Made by a program: the position numbers and the translations under genes. The notes under the pieces were generated by a model. It was not told the origin of the DNA. It saw nothing but the letters and a program-made list of their open reading frames with translations, and did no database searches. A stretch of DNA of 64,000 nt. Origin: Doryteuthis pealeii (taxonomy: Eukaryota; Mollusca; Cephalopoda; Myopsida; Loliginidae). Below, piece after piece: positions 22,376 through 33,096 of the stretch; within the stretch, counting starts at the first letter, position 1; each line of letters begins with the position of its first letter. The stretch is taken from the NCBI GenBank assembly GCA_023376005.1, contig CM042157.1, forward strand, positions 54,088,512-54,152,511, written 5' to 3'.

Positions 22376-22702
22376 TATTTTGAATATCAAATTTTCAAAC
22401 AATGCTCTGCTAATCTAGCAAGACTCTGGTCTTAGAGTAACCCTGAATTTTATCCATCTCAAATCACTTGTAAAAGATTTTAGAATGTACTCTTTATTTT
22501 ATTTTCTCGAGATAATGATAATTGATATACAGTGTATGACAGAAATATCTCACACATTTTAGACTATCACCTGTGTGGGGTAAGTGGTAATGCTAGCTCC
22601 ATCTAACTAATATTATACTATTTTTATTTTTTCACATATGATCATGACTTGGACTGGTGCATACTGTGTATTTGTGGTTGAAATGTTTTATAAGATTAAA
22701 GT

Positions 22703-22850
22703 TGTCGGGGTGGCCTAAAGTCGGTATCAGCCAATCAACGAGGGAGTCTATCCCCTTTTCACTAGTGCTAGACCAAGGAGATTGTTTTTTGTGTCTGAGA
22801 TGGAACAACACATTTACCATCAGCTCTTTACTTTACTATAATTCAGAGAA
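22703..22850 (-). repeat. SINE A 3' part (inverted), truncated
   Basis: GTTGTCGGGGTGGCCTAAAG, GGTATCAGCCAATCAACGAG and CCATCAGCTCTTTACTTTAC are the reverse complement of the A body. The tRNA head is missing. The 62- and 131-codon frames across it are incidental readings. Confidence 0.8.
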
Positions 22851-22984
22851 TGAACTTGTGAAAAGGGTTTTAGTTCCAATTAATTCACAAATGATTGGCA
22901 TCAAGTCCTTGTCAATAAAGATTCCACAATCCAATTCAGCATTAAAACCAGAAAGGGCAAATTTCCAAATAGTCAAATCCAATT

Positions 22985-23085
22985 ATAAAATATGTAAATG
23001 TGAACATTCAGTGAATGTGATTCCCAAATATCTAGGCATAAAATACCCCTAGATGTGTTGAGATGCAATTAAAATCAATCAAAGT
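22985..23085 (+). repeat. Repeat D 3' terminus
   Basis: It reads TGTAAATGTGAACATTCAGTG, then CTAGGCATAAAATACCCCTAG and ATTAAAATCAATCAA, the last ~100 bp of family D. The preceding inverted SINE A may have inserted into it. Confidence 0.65.
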
Positions 23086-23885
23086 ATTATGGCAAAAATT
23101 TATAAAAAACTGTCTAGCAATTCATTGATGTTTTTCAATTGGCCTATTTTTTTGTGAAACTATTTACTTATATACTCATTACTTGTAAAAGTTATATGAT
23201 TGAATCTTTCATTTATGGAAGACCAAAAATAGACAGAAAAAAATAATATGTTAATGAACTGAATGAATGTCTAAAGGATGAAATCCATTTTAGCTTTAAA
23301 TTTGCTAAGTTCCTTTCGTATAACGTCTTTTTTTGTTTTCTTGTTTTCTTTCTTTTTTAATAGAAACTAGTTTTAAACTAAATATGAGTAAATTTTTTTG
23401 AGCACCTGGTGATATTATCCAAATACCTTGCCCTCATGAGCTGTACACTCCTTAAGCCTTAACCCTGAAGTTCTGTAGCATTCACCTCATCATTGCTGTG
23501 ATTTCATGACAAACTCTTTCAGTTGTCTGTGGCCTACATTTAAACCATGAGGTTTGAAGTCTTCCCAGTGGACATAATCACAAAGGGGAGAGATTTCATA
23601 AATGACATGGCCACAGGATATCAGTGCATTGGAATGATAGTCATCATTTAAAAAAAAATGTCAATCACAAACAGATGATGGTAACTAGAATGGTATAACT
23701 GCTGTTCAAAGACATACTTCTCACCCATTTACCACTACTAGTGCCTGTGTGGTGGCAATTTTAAATCTGGGAGTTTATTCTATCAGATCCTATATGTGAA
23801 AAAAAATGAACAAACATAAAGAATACCAAGATAAAATTATTACCAAAGGAGAAAGAATTACAAATTTAGTAAGAAAATTAGTGTT
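23086..23885. other. No gene recognised
   Basis: AT-rich to about 23400, then moderate GC with no repeat seen elsewhere in the window. A 61-codon minus-strand frame (23790-23975) and a 106-codon plus-strand frame (23806-24126) enter the GC-rich patch downstream. Confidence 0.45.
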
Positions 23886-23889
23886 AGAC

Positions 23890-24135
23890 ATTTTTACCCA
23901 TTGTCTGCTGAGGCTGCAGAGAGGCAAGATAATACCTGTTGGCCGTAGGTGGCAACCCATAATGCCCGAGGACACGATTGTGGTGGCTGAGCAGTCTGTG
24001 ACCCGGCTACTAAGTAGTCCTGTGACATACTACACTCCACTTTGGCTCTTACTTGGGCTAGAAGGTCAGTCGGAGAGGCCCCATTTGACAATCGGATGGT
24101 CATGTCAAGCCCTAGTACCTATATGAATGTCCTGA
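23890..24135. other. GC-richer island of unknown nature
   Basis: The segment is about half G+C against about 30% around it, with several CpGs (GGCCGTAGGTGGC; CCCGAGGACACGATT; CCCGGCTACTAAG). It is open on both strands (the last ~80 codons of the plus frame at 23806-24126; 69 codons minus at 23894-24103), but neither product resembles a family I know. It could be a SINE body, a LINE fragment or an exon-like sequence. Confidence 0.4.
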
Positions 24136-24344
24136 CAATATTCTTCAAATTGTTCTGATTGCAAACACCTGACCCTTTTTATCATATAGGTGTGAGAAGG
24201 TGGTGGCTGGGGGTCAACCACCAGTATTTATTAATACACATGAAGTTAATGAAAATTATTTCTATCAATTTATTAATACACATTATAAATACCAACCAGC
24301 CAACTAAAAAATCAGACATTTTTACAAAGATGTTTTACAAGGAG

Positions 24345-24585
24345 AGACACATTTAGCATAACAGTTATTATTGTAGGAAATGGAATCAGTGACTGGAGTT
24401 CAAATCCTGGATGAAACTGCGTTTTAATTTGTGCTAATGCCATTGAGAAAGGCATGAATTCTTCTCCCCTGCCCCAACTATAGGTAATTAGGCAGATTGG
24501 GATCTTTAGCTTTTTGTTTGGCAACCAGTCTAGAAGAAGGAAAACTCTGAATTCAAACCAGCTTTACTCTGTTCAAAAAATGTTA
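24345..24585 (+). repeat. SINE E copy
   Basis: ACACATTTAGCATAACAGTT head, GAGTTCAAATCCTGG B-box, TGCCATTGAGAAAGGCATGA and ACTATAGGTAATTAGGCAG centre, then TTGTTTGGCAACCAGTCTAG and CAGCTTTACTCTGTTC. Confidence 0.8.
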
Positions 24586-24935
24586 ATAATTGATAAATTA
24601 TACACTGTTAGAGGAATTAATTAAACCAAAGATTTTACCATATATATGTGAGTAGTGTAACTGTTATTGATATCTTTTTCATCCCAGAATGTTAGGATCA
24701 ACAAATAATAAAATAAGACAGTAAAACATATTTTTAACCCAAACAGTATTTGTTTTTATTCTCACCAACCATGGTACAGGAGGATTGAAATGGTTAAGAT
24801 ATTAATAGTCCACATGTGTGTGTTCATGCAGCCATATTGGTTTTCTTCCCCCTGCTCCCCTTTTTGAAGAGTGATGTGTTCTTAGGAAGAGTTATCTCCC
24901 CTAACAGTACCAAAAATGAAACCTGTCACCAAAGT
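24586..24935. other. No gene recognised
   Basis: AT-rich. The 96-codon frame at 24816-25106 (+) overlaps the SINE E fragment that follows and is not credible as a gene. Confidence 0.45.
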
Positions 24936-24939
24936 TTGA

Positions 24940-25075
24940 GTTTTGGCTATTTTCATTCTATTTGTAATAATGCTTTTGGAAAAGGCATAAATCTGTCTTT
25001 TCTTCTCATTCCAGTTGGAATAAAATTAATGGACAGACTGGGCTCTTTAGCCTTGGTAAGGGCAACCAGTCTAAA
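24940..25075 (+). repeat. SINE E internal fragment
   Basis: AATGCTTTTGGAAAAGGCAT, then GACAGACTGGGCTCTTTAGC and GGTAAGGGCAACCAGTCTA. Both ends are missing. Confidence 0.7.
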
Positions 25076-25320
25076 AGACATGTCATGGGCCAGTATAGCT
25101 GGGTAAGGTCCATTACTTCTTATGTTTTAGAGTCCTTTAGGAAGGCCTTAGCCCTACACTGGACCAAGAAAAGTGATTGAATGGGATTTATCATACAGGC
25201 TTCAAATTTTGTCTTTTTTTTAATGGTAAACATAGAATTAGGAGGTGTGCTTAGTATAAAATAAAATTGCATAAGGAGTGCATGTATTTTTGGACTGTTA
25301 CATATTCATATTTTTTTGAA

Positions 25321-25345
25321 GTGTGTGTGTGTGTGTGGGGGGGGG
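25321..25345. repeat. (GT)n with poly-G tail
   Basis: GTGTGTGTGTGTGTGTG followed by nine Gs, immediately before the SINE B head. Confidence 0.9.
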
Positions 25346-25555
25346 TGGAGTCCTCGTGGTATAAGGGTTAACAAGCTGGACTGTAACATTGTAGTCAATG
25401 AGTTTGAAGTTCAGTCATGCTTTTACATTAACTTTCAGACTAATACCCTTGGGAAAGGTATGAACCTATGAGTTAAACTACTCTTGTTCTACAAGGATGG
25501 CTATGCATTAAATAACTCATGATGGTTGATATGTCATTAAACAAACCATTTGTTT
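25346..25555 (+). repeat. SINE B copy
   Basis: GAGTCCTCGTGGTATAAGGG head, degenerate B-box GAGTTTGAAGTTCAGTC, TTGGGAAAGGTATGAACC centre and TGATATGTCATTAAACAAAC tail. Confidence 0.8.
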
Positions 25556-25584
25556 GAAGCACATATATGATAAAAAGGGTTGTG

Positions 25585-25645
25585 GTTTGCCACTTTAGAT
25601 GCTAAAATAATCTCTTTGGTCTAGCGCTATTGAAAACGGGAAAAA
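25585..25645 (+). repeat. SINE A internal fragment joined to repeat D
   Basis: GGTTTGCCACTTTAGATGCT and TCTCTTTGGTCTAGCGCTAT match the A body (7905-7965). The sequence then passes into family D. Confidence 0.65.
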
Positions 25646-25654
25646 AACCCCAAG

Positions 25655-26170
25655 TATCCCCTGCAAAAAAGAGGTGTCCTGGTATTGACACAAAACTGCT
25701 TCTAATGGTGAGACTTCAGTTCTGGAGCTCTGGAGAGTGTGGAATACCCCTTCATTGCCATTACTTCCAGGTTCACTTTGACCCGGATTGGTAGTACCTG
25801 TTGGGGTCCGATCTATATGTCGAATAGATTTGTTTGCAAATTATTAGTATTAGATAAGAATATTTCATATCATATAACTGAGTGTAAGTTATTTGTATTA
25901 ATTGATTACTTAGGATTATTATTAATTACCTGAAACCATATAACTGTGTGCAAATAAATGACTTTTATAAAATAGAAATAATTACTTGAAATTATATGAT
26001 TGTGTATAAATTAGATAGGAATATTTGAGACCATAGAAATGTATGCAAAGAACTTTTAAGAAATAACTAAATAAAAAAAAGTAAATATAAATTTACAATG
26101 AATGCAATTACCTAACCTCTAGGCATAATATAACCCTAGATAGATTGACATGCTGTTAAAATCAATCAAT
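25655..26170 (+). repeat. Repeat D copy, near full length
   Basis: Core CACAAAACTGCTTCTAATGG and GGTAGTACCTGTTGGGGTCC, internal TAGATAAGAATATTTCATATC and a tail ending GACATGCTGTTAAAATCAAT. The 64-codon frame at 25739-25933 is part of the repeat. Confidence 0.8.
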
Positions 26171-26710
26171 ATTTTTTTTAAACACAAGGTCATATTTATG
26201 GATATCTAGTTAGGAATAGATAAAATTTCAATGGGTTTTGCTGACCATTATAATATAGTAAATATTCTGGCTACACACACACACATATTAATATACTAAG
26301 AGCAATCCAAAATTTGAAGAACTTAAAGTATAAAATGACTTTCTGAAAAAAAAAGAAGTGATAAATAAAAGAAATTAAAGAATCTGATTTTCTTGAAGAG
26401 ACCTGGGGAAATGCAGTTTGATTGATCTGTTTAAATTCTCTAAAGTAAGAATAGGGAACTTCTGACCTTAAGGCTGAATGTAAATTTTTAAACTTTAATC
26501 CTTGCTGAAAGATTGATTAAAATTGTGTGACTTCATCTTACAATCTGATATACAAATTCTTTCTTGCAAAAACGATTTAAAAAATATCATTAGTAAAAAA
26601 TGTTTGTAATATTTTTTTATTTCAAGTAATATATAGCAATTAAATTTGGACTAACTTACAAATCAAATGTTTCTTTTTGATTTTGTAAACTTAGTAGAAT
26701 TTTGAGTATA
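26171..26710. other. No gene recognised
   Basis: AT-rich sequence with no recurrent motif seen. Confidence 0.5.
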
Positions 26711-26714
26711 TGAC

Positions 26715-26895
26715 AACTGGTTTGAATTTAGAGTTTTCCTTCTCCTAGACTGATTGCTTAATCAAGTCTAAAGAATCCAGTCAGTCCTATTATTTATCCA
26801 TAGCTGAGGGAAGAACAGATGGATTCATGCTTTTTTTATAGGCATTAATGCTCTCTGAAAGGCAAACAGCTTCATTCAGGATTTGGACACGGGTC
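26715..26895 (-). repeat. SINE E copy (inverted), truncated
   Basis: CAACTGGTTTGAATTTAGAG, TTATTTATCCATAGCTGAGG, GGCATTAATGCTCTCTGAAA and CATTCAGGATTTGGACACGG are inverted E body, centre and B-box. Confidence 0.7.
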
Positions 26896-27004
26896 TGTAT
26901 ATACATGTATGTTTACACAAATATTGATGCATATAATCATAAATTTGTATACATACAAGTGTAGATCAGTAACTTCCTGGTGACTATTTAAGTGACAGAA
27001 GGTA

Positions 27005-27110
27005 CTTTAAGCAACCTGAGTATTTTGTTTATCAAAATGACTTGATTTGGTATTAAATGACCTGCAATAAGTTTGATATGTCATAAAACAAAACAACCAA
27101 CCAAGTAGTA
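27005..27110 (+). repeat. SINE B tail fragment
   Basis: GGTATTAAATGACCTGCAAT, then AGTTTGATATGTCATAAAACA, the B 3' end. Confidence 0.5.
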
Positions 27111-27354
27111 AGCCTGACACTTCTAACTGAATTTTGATCTGAAATTTTCATTGTATAATGTTTGATCCATGTGATTAATGGAGAAGTGCATTGACAAGGA
27201 TAATATGAATAGTTGTAAACAAATCACATTTTTTTTAACCATAAAATTTACCATGAAGAATTTATACAATTTATCTAAAAAAAAAAAGCCTTCCTATATG
27301 TTTGAAATTTTATAGCACCAGAGAAAAAAAAAAATATTGCCATGTTCACCATGG

Positions 27355-27430
27355 GTAGGATTTGACACAAAGTCACAAGTATGAGGCATCCAATAAAGAT
27401 TGAACTCACTTTTCAGTAGAGTTGAGTGGT
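27355..27430 (-). repeat. SINE C fragment (inverted)
   Basis: GACACAAAGTCACAAGTATG and GAGGCATCCAATAAAGATTG with ACTCA are the reverse complement of the C body and B-box. Confidence 0.6.
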
Positions 27431-27584
27431 TTGGTGATTTTGATATCGATTTTTTTTTTCCTTGATACCGTGGTTTTTCAGATTGGTTTTGGTTTTTAAT
27501 TTAGTATTTTTTCTTTCTAAGAAAGCCATTCATTCTTTTGTGTAATGATGATTAGTATGTATGTGCAAAGTAATAAATTGAAAA

Positions 27585-27900
27585 AAAAAAAAATTTTTCA
27601 AAATGATTACCAAAAATCAGGGAATTATCCAACTTTGATGAAATTTTCAATTTTTTGTCTTCTGGATTTATCTTTCTAGAAATGTAAAAATTAGGGACTG
27701 GAAATTTAAAAAATCAGATAAGCAAATGTTGACTCCCCCCACCCAAAATTTTTTTCAAGGTTGTTTTTTTTTTTTAATAAAATAACCTATTTATTATAAT
27801 TTTAACTCATTAATGAATAAAGTGCTGAAAATTTCATTAAAGTTGGACAATTCTCTGATTTTGGTCATTGTTTTAAAATTGATTTTTTTTTTTTAAATTT
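27585..27900. mobile_element. Family H MITE with terminal inverted repeats
   Basis: The left end (AAAATGATTACCAAAAATCA, then GGGAATTATCCAACTTTGAT) is complementary, with few mismatches over about 57 bp, to the right end at about 27827-27887 (TTAAAGTTGGACAATTCTCT, GATTTTGGTCATTGTTTT). The interior matches 18219-18500 in the opposite orientation. Non-autonomous DNA element; superfamily unknown. Confidence 0.65.
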
Positions 27901-27919
27901 AAGACCTTCCTTGAGTAAA

Positions 27920-28432
27920 ATTGTACATTTTATCATAATGGAGATTCAGTGTCTGTCTGTAACCAAAACTATGTCACTGCTTACTCTTCAATACCCTCAG
28001 GAATTTTCTTTATGAATGAGTATTTAACCTATAGTCAAAATTACTAATACATAGAAAAGAATAAATCTTATTCATTAACGAAGTCTCTATGAAAATCTGT
28101 GTTAGATTTGCCTCAAAACAGCCTATGTTATTAGTGTGTTTAAAATCCTGCAATGTGTCTTATATTTCACTAAGAAATAAAGGTTTACATAATATATGGT
28201 GTGGTTAAATTGCTTACTGGTTTTAACAAATAATTACTTAGTGTTATTGATCTCTAATATTATTGATTTATTCTCCAACGTATCTATCCTACGAATAATT
28301 AAAATAAGTATAATCTTTTTATATGTGTTCTTATTTAATTTTGTTTGTCTTTCTAATTTAATATATTTCATTACATTAAAACTTGAATACTTATGCCCAG
28401 AGGGTGCATATTCTTGCTAGTACCTAGTAATC
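27920..28432 (+). mobile_element. Family F repeat, copy 1
   Basis: About 500 bp, reading GTCACTGCTTACTC, GAAATAAAGGTTTACATAAT, GGTGTGGTTAAATTGCTTAC and ending TATGCCCAGAGGGTGCATAT. The inverted counterpart at 51530-52080 covers the same span. The 74-codon frame at 28196-28420 lies inside it and is hydrophobic without a motif. The repeated ends suggest a non-autonomous element; class unresolved. Confidence 0.65.
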
Positions 28433-28594
28433 ATCATTACACAAGAGAACGAATTGTTTCCTGAGAAAGAAAAAAATACTAAATTAAAAACCAAAACTGA
28501 GATGAAAAAATGCAGTATCAAAGTGGAAAAAAAAAAAAAAATGAAGAAATTGATACCGAAATTAAAATGACCAAACCATCCTACTCTACCATCT

Positions 28595-28750
28595 ATTAAT
28601 AATGGTGATTCAGTCTTAATTTGTCTATAGCTGAAACTACATCACTGCTTACATCACATTACCTAAAATCATCAATACATAGAATAAAGAACAACCTTGT
28701 ATTATATTCACTCAAAATGTGAATATGCCACCTTAGACTTTATTATATGC
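28595..28750 (+). repeat. Family F partial copy
   Basis: GGTGATTCAGTCTTAATTTG, CATCACTGCTTACATCACAT and AATCATCAATACATAGAATA match the start of the F copy at 27940-28070. Confidence 0.55.
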
Positions 28751-29855
28751 TATCTTATTCATGATTGTTTTTATAAGTGATATAACAAGTTTTAATAAAT
28801 ACATGCCCACTATTATATATTTATATATAGTTTGTTTTATTTTAATATCTACTTAAAGTTATCTATGATATAGGGTTTTATGATAAAATTATTTACAAAC
28901 AAGAAATAGTCATTTTTTCAATATCAAGAGCTTAACTGAAAAGTTTACAAATAAATAAATACCAATGATTTTGTGTAAAATTTATGTGTAAAATATCCAA
29001 AATAATTATTTAATTGATAATTAATAGATACACACAACATTTTATTTGAGGGGGACAAAACTAAGTTTCCATTTCAATTATTTTTTTTTTTTAAATGATA
29101 AATAAATTTGATGATTTTATTATGCAAACCCTCTGACATTGAATTTTCAACTCCCACCCCACTCAGGCAATATCTTTCAAAATTTGATTTTTACATCGCC
29201 CAGAGGGTGTTTTGTTTTTTTGCTAGTTCAGTCTAATTCTTTAACCCCTCAGAAATTAAAACACAACTCAGAAGTTGATTTTGCTGATTACTTGTGTATC
29301 CAAATATGACATTTGCCAGATATTCTCTATCACGTAAAATAAACGCTCCATAAATGCTGTCATTTTGGATACTTAAACTTCTGTCAACTGGTGTGTAGGG
29401 GTTAATATTTGGTTTTAAGTAAAGGTAATGAAATTTATAGTCATGAGTAAAGATCAGTGCATTGAATAACTGTTAATTAAACAAAGGGTAGGTAAAAAAA
29501 AGTAAGGATTATTCACCTAAAGTCAGTTTTTAGTCTTAAAAGGTAATTTAGTCATAGAATTCATGACTTAGATTAAAGTTTGATTATTAAACTTATGAAT
29601 AAATTGTCAACTATTAATAAATACCATATTCATTAATAATTTGGTAAAATACGAAAGAAATCGTTGCATAAACTATCCATATTTTTTTGTCCTTGGATAA
29701 TACATTTTGGAGAGAAAAACTGAAATAAACATCTATTTTAATTATTCTTACTATCTAATTTTAGGTAGGTTTGCTAGATAAAAACAAATTGGTTTATGAA
29801 AAAATCTTCATTCATTCTTCTTGTTTACAACTATTTTTTTTCATGTTTGGCTTGT
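28751..29855. other. No gene recognised
   Basis: AT-rich. A short match to the family F terminus (CGCCCAGAGGGTG with TTTTTGCTAG, about 29197-29228) is the only recognisable item. Confidence 0.5.
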
Positions 29856-29859
29856 GGTG

Positions 29860-30050
29860 GTTGATATGATAAGAAGCGAGCCGGAAGTTAACGCTTTGAA
29901 AGCAGAAATGATGAAAATAAGCAATCTGCACATTGGATCAGTGCAGGTAGAAAGCAAAAATAGAAATATTAAAAATGATAATTTTTTTACCAATCAAAAG
30001 CTTTCGCGCCTAAAAAGAAGTTTTTCAAAAAGACCAAATTGGAGTCTAGG
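29860..30050 (+). CDS. Candidate exon, unidentified protein
   Basis: An open stretch encodes MIRSEPEVNALKAEMMKISN, then LHIGSVQVESKNRN, and ends RLKRSFSKRPNWSL. CpGs occur in it (AAGCGAGCCGG, TTAACGC, TTTCGCGCC), unlike its surroundings. The end CTAG|GTAAAC could be a splice donor, and CAGTGCAG|GTAGAA at 29945 is an alternative. The acceptor side is weak. The peptide is charged and resembles no family I know. It could also be a regulatory sequence or first exon. Confidence 0.3.
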
Positions 30051-30070
30051 TAAACCCTATAAATAGCAGG
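30050..30070 (+). promoter_or_regulatory. Possible TATA box
   Basis: CCCTATAAATAGCAGGG carries TATAAATAG in a GC-flanked setting, rare in this AT-rich window. No transcription evidence can be seen, and chance occurrence is possible. Confidence 0.2.
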
Positions 30071-30428
30071 GTTTTTGAAGAACAGTTCAGAAATACCAAC
30101 ATACCTGAATAGTCATGTCACTCAACTCAAAACTATTTGCCTACCCCTGAAGGTACTTCTTATCTTACCCTCTCTACAAGTTACTTCACTGCTGATATAT
30201 AGAACATTACCCTTTCTTTCTCTATTGGACAGAACTCAACACTTTCTTCCTCTAATTTACATGAACTTTTAAAAAGGCATATTCTGATAAACTTTGAACA
30301 CTACATACTGACTTCTCTTTTTACTGTATCTTTAAGGTTTCAAATACAAGGCTTATTGTCCTTCTGTAAATGATTTGTTTTTCCTTCTGTTTTATTTCTA
30401 TAACCTTATAGTGTGTTTGTTGTATTTA

Positions 30429-30431
<3 letters not shown>

Positions 30432-30476
<45 letters not shown>
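30432..30476. repeat. (TA)n microsatellite
   Basis: Uninterrupted TA run. Confidence 0.96.
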
Positions 30477-30477
<1 letters not shown>

Positions 30478-31620
30478 CTTCACTCAAGACAACCACCATA
30501 AATTGACGACCACTATAAACTAGTTACCCAACGAACCACTATAGGCTTACCAGAAAAGAATTACCCTTAAAAAATTCCAAATAGTAAAATTTAATATTAA
30601 AACGAAACTGGCAATTACTTTTTATTTTCTAGTTATTTTGTTTTACTAACTTCATTTAGTTACTTTTATTACAAAAGTATTTTTTGATATTTAACTTAGA
30701 TAACTGAAACTTATAGATTTCTGACATCATGTCGTTTCAACCACCCTACCTTTTTTATTTGAAAACATTCTATGCTAAAATATGAAATAGATTCCCTAAG
30801 TGTCATATCTGCCTATTTCTTCTTTATTTTTCCATTTATTTTGTAAACAATAGGTATCATCAAAATCGGGTCACGTGATCAGTTTAGGCCATATTGAATA
30901 AACGAAAGTAAATATTTTTGAACTTTAAAAAAAAAAATCTCGCAAGAGAAAAATATCATTGTTACAAAAAAAACCCCAGTTAATTCAAAGATCAAATTAT
31001 CTAATTTGGAAAAAATTACTCACTGTTATCTTGAAAAATAAGTAAAACAGTCTGTTTTACTTGCAACAGGGCAAGTTCACTTTAGAAACTGGGACCGCAA
31101 ATTTACATATTATCTCTCTTTGACACTTATACATTTAAATGTATGGGTGGCTGTATTCGACATGTTTTCATGTGCATTTTCAATAACCGATTATTGGTTT
31201 TAAACGATTTTTGAAAGATTTTTTTTGTTGTGATAGTTTCAGAATAACTCCTGAATGTAGATATCACATTTATTTTCTAAAGAATAGTCAATTAAATGTT
31301 TTTATCATATTTTTGTTCTGTCTTTTCATCTTAAAATAGTATAATTATTGATAAAATTTAATTTCATTAAAATTTGAAATTCTTTTAAAACTATTTGGCT
31401 GTGTTAGTTCAGTAGTAATAACACTAAACCAAACAGTTTCATAAAATATTTTTGTGCAATAGCCGGTTTAACTGAATTTTATTCTTCTTTATTAAATCAC
31501 CAATCTAGTAGTAATGGATCTTTGAAACTAGTTTGCTAACACCATGATGGGATGTCAACGCTAGAGAATATCAGTAATGACTATAGACAATCTTAATAAT
31601 TAGTAAATATAAACGTAGGT
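30477..31620. other. No gene or repeat family recognised
   Basis: AT-rich. It contains GGGTCACGTGATCAG at about 30870-30884, a palindromic E-box-like site (TCACGTGA), but nothing links it to a gene. Confidence 0.45.
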
Positions 31621-31624
31621 ATTT

Positions 31625-31725
31625 ACCTGTCACGTGCATGGGGCATCCAGCAAGGATTGAACTCACTATTCAGTAGTAATGGATCTGCAAGACTAGCTTG
31701 CAAACCATTACAGCACAGTGGAACG
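31625..31725 (-). repeat. SINE C copy (inverted)
   Basis: GGGGCATCCAGCAAGGATTG and ACTAGCTTGCAAACCATTAC are the inverted body with B-box and the inverted A-box region. Confidence 0.75.
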
Positions 31726-31879
31726 CTTAGTAAATATAAATGCATTTGAAAGCAAAGTGTGTTTATATCCAATATTTATCTAAACAATTCACAATATACA
31801 CATTGTGAATTTGAAATTGATTGTAATTAATTATTTTGTTATACATGGCACCTAAGATTAAAAGTGCAATTCAGAAAAT

Positions 31880-32040
31880 ATGTGGTTTCTTTGTTTAATG
31901 GCATACCAACCTTCAAGGGTTTAACTTATAGCTGGGGTGTGTGGGTTAGTCCAAAAGTGAACATAATAGTGAAACTGAAGTTTGAACTTGGTTACATATG
32001 ATGTTGCAGTCCAGCACGTTAGCCACATCATGGAGACTTA
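31880..32040 (-). repeat. SINE B copy (inverted)
   Basis: TTTGTTTAATGGCATACCAA (tail), AACTTATAGCTGGGG (centre), AAGTTTGAACTTGG (degenerate B-box) and GCAGTCCAGCACGTTAGCCA (A-box region). Confidence 0.75.
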
Positions 32041-32440
32041 CCCTCTCAGAATATCTGGACCAGGCTGTGTTTATATAACTTATTAGTTTTTAGATGTTTA
32101 TATGAAGTTCTAAGAGTTTATAATAGAAACAAGATGGATCCCACTGCTTATAAACCTGAGATACCACATTCACTTTATATTGCTGCTAAATGATTTATTA
32201 TTATTTTGATAAAACACTGCTCCATATCTATATTTAAAATGTAATTTCCCAAGTCAAAATCTGTTATTTCCTTTTTTCCCTCCAACAATTTCAAGGGAAA
32301 CAATGTTACTCACAGTATTTACCAAAAATAAATAAAAACAATATGCAATTTATGCTCCAGTGAAAGGCTCAAATGAAAATATTATAGATAAACAAAAATT
32401 GACTGCAACATATATATGCATATAAATTTGTTAAAAAATA
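32041..32440. other. No gene recognised
   Basis: AT-rich sequence. Nothing recurrent seen apart from short TA-rich runs. Confidence 0.45.
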
Positions 32441-32446
32441 TGTATA

Positions 32447-33096
32447 AGTGTCATCTAATAAATAAAGGGAATTTCTTTTAGTCTTGGTTAGGCAACCAGG
32501 GTAGAAGGAAAACTGAAACCAGCTTTACTTTAAAGAATTGAGGGTCATTCAATGAATAAAGGGATCTTTTTTAGCCTTGCTTCGGCAACCAGTATAGAAG
32601 GAAAACTGAAACCAGCTTTACTTTAAAGAATTGAGGGTCATTCAATGAATAAAGGGATCTTTTTTTAGCCTTGCTTCGGCAACCAGTATAGAAGGAAAAC
32701 TGAAACCAGCTTTAATTTAAAGAATTGAGGGTCATTCAATGAATAAGGGATCTTTTTTAGCCTTGCTTCGGCAACCAGTATAGAAGGAAAACTGAAACCA
32801 GCTTTACTTTAAAGAATTGAGGGTCATTCAATGAATAAAGGGATCTTTTTTAGCCTTGCTTCGGCAACCAGTATAGAAGGAAAACTGAAACCAGCTTTAA
32901 TTTAAAGAATTGAGGGTCATTCAATGAATAAGGGGATCTTTTTTAGCCTTGGTTAGGCGACCAGTATAGAAGGAAAACTGAAACCAGCTTTACTTTAAAT
33001 AATTGAGGGTCATTCAATGAATAGGGAATTTCTTTTAGCTTTGGTTAGGCAGCAGGTGCAGAAGGAAACTGAAACCAGCTTTACTTTAAAGAATTG
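32447..33096 (+). repeat. Chimeric minisatellite: 7 x ~93 bp, SINE E plus mariner terminus
   Basis: Units start at about 32447, 32541, 32634, 32728, 32820, 32913 and 33006 (91-94 bp). Each unit begins with a mariner-terminus-like AGGGTCATTCAATGAATAAA, followed by about 69 bp of SINE E body (AGCCTTGGTTAGGCAACCAG, GAAACCAGCTTTACTTTAAA). The outer units read TTGGTTAGGC and the inner ones TTGCTTCGGC; units 3 and 5 share AATTTAAAG, hinting at dimer duplication. The array runs directly into a mariner copy at 33097. Confidence 0.85.

Noticed and set aside
22657..23052. 131-codon plus-strand open frame
   Set aside because: It starts just before an inverted SINE A, reads through it and then repeat D tail; the match to repeats explains all of it.
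24986..25110. A candidate exon in the 96-codon frame at 24816-25106
   Set aside because: Most of the frame overlaps a SINE E fragment and there are no flanking splice signals in the right frame.
32447..33096. A CRISPR-like array (regular repeats)
   Set aside because: Units are contiguous 91-94 bp copies with no unique spacers, in a eukaryotic context; it is a minisatellite.
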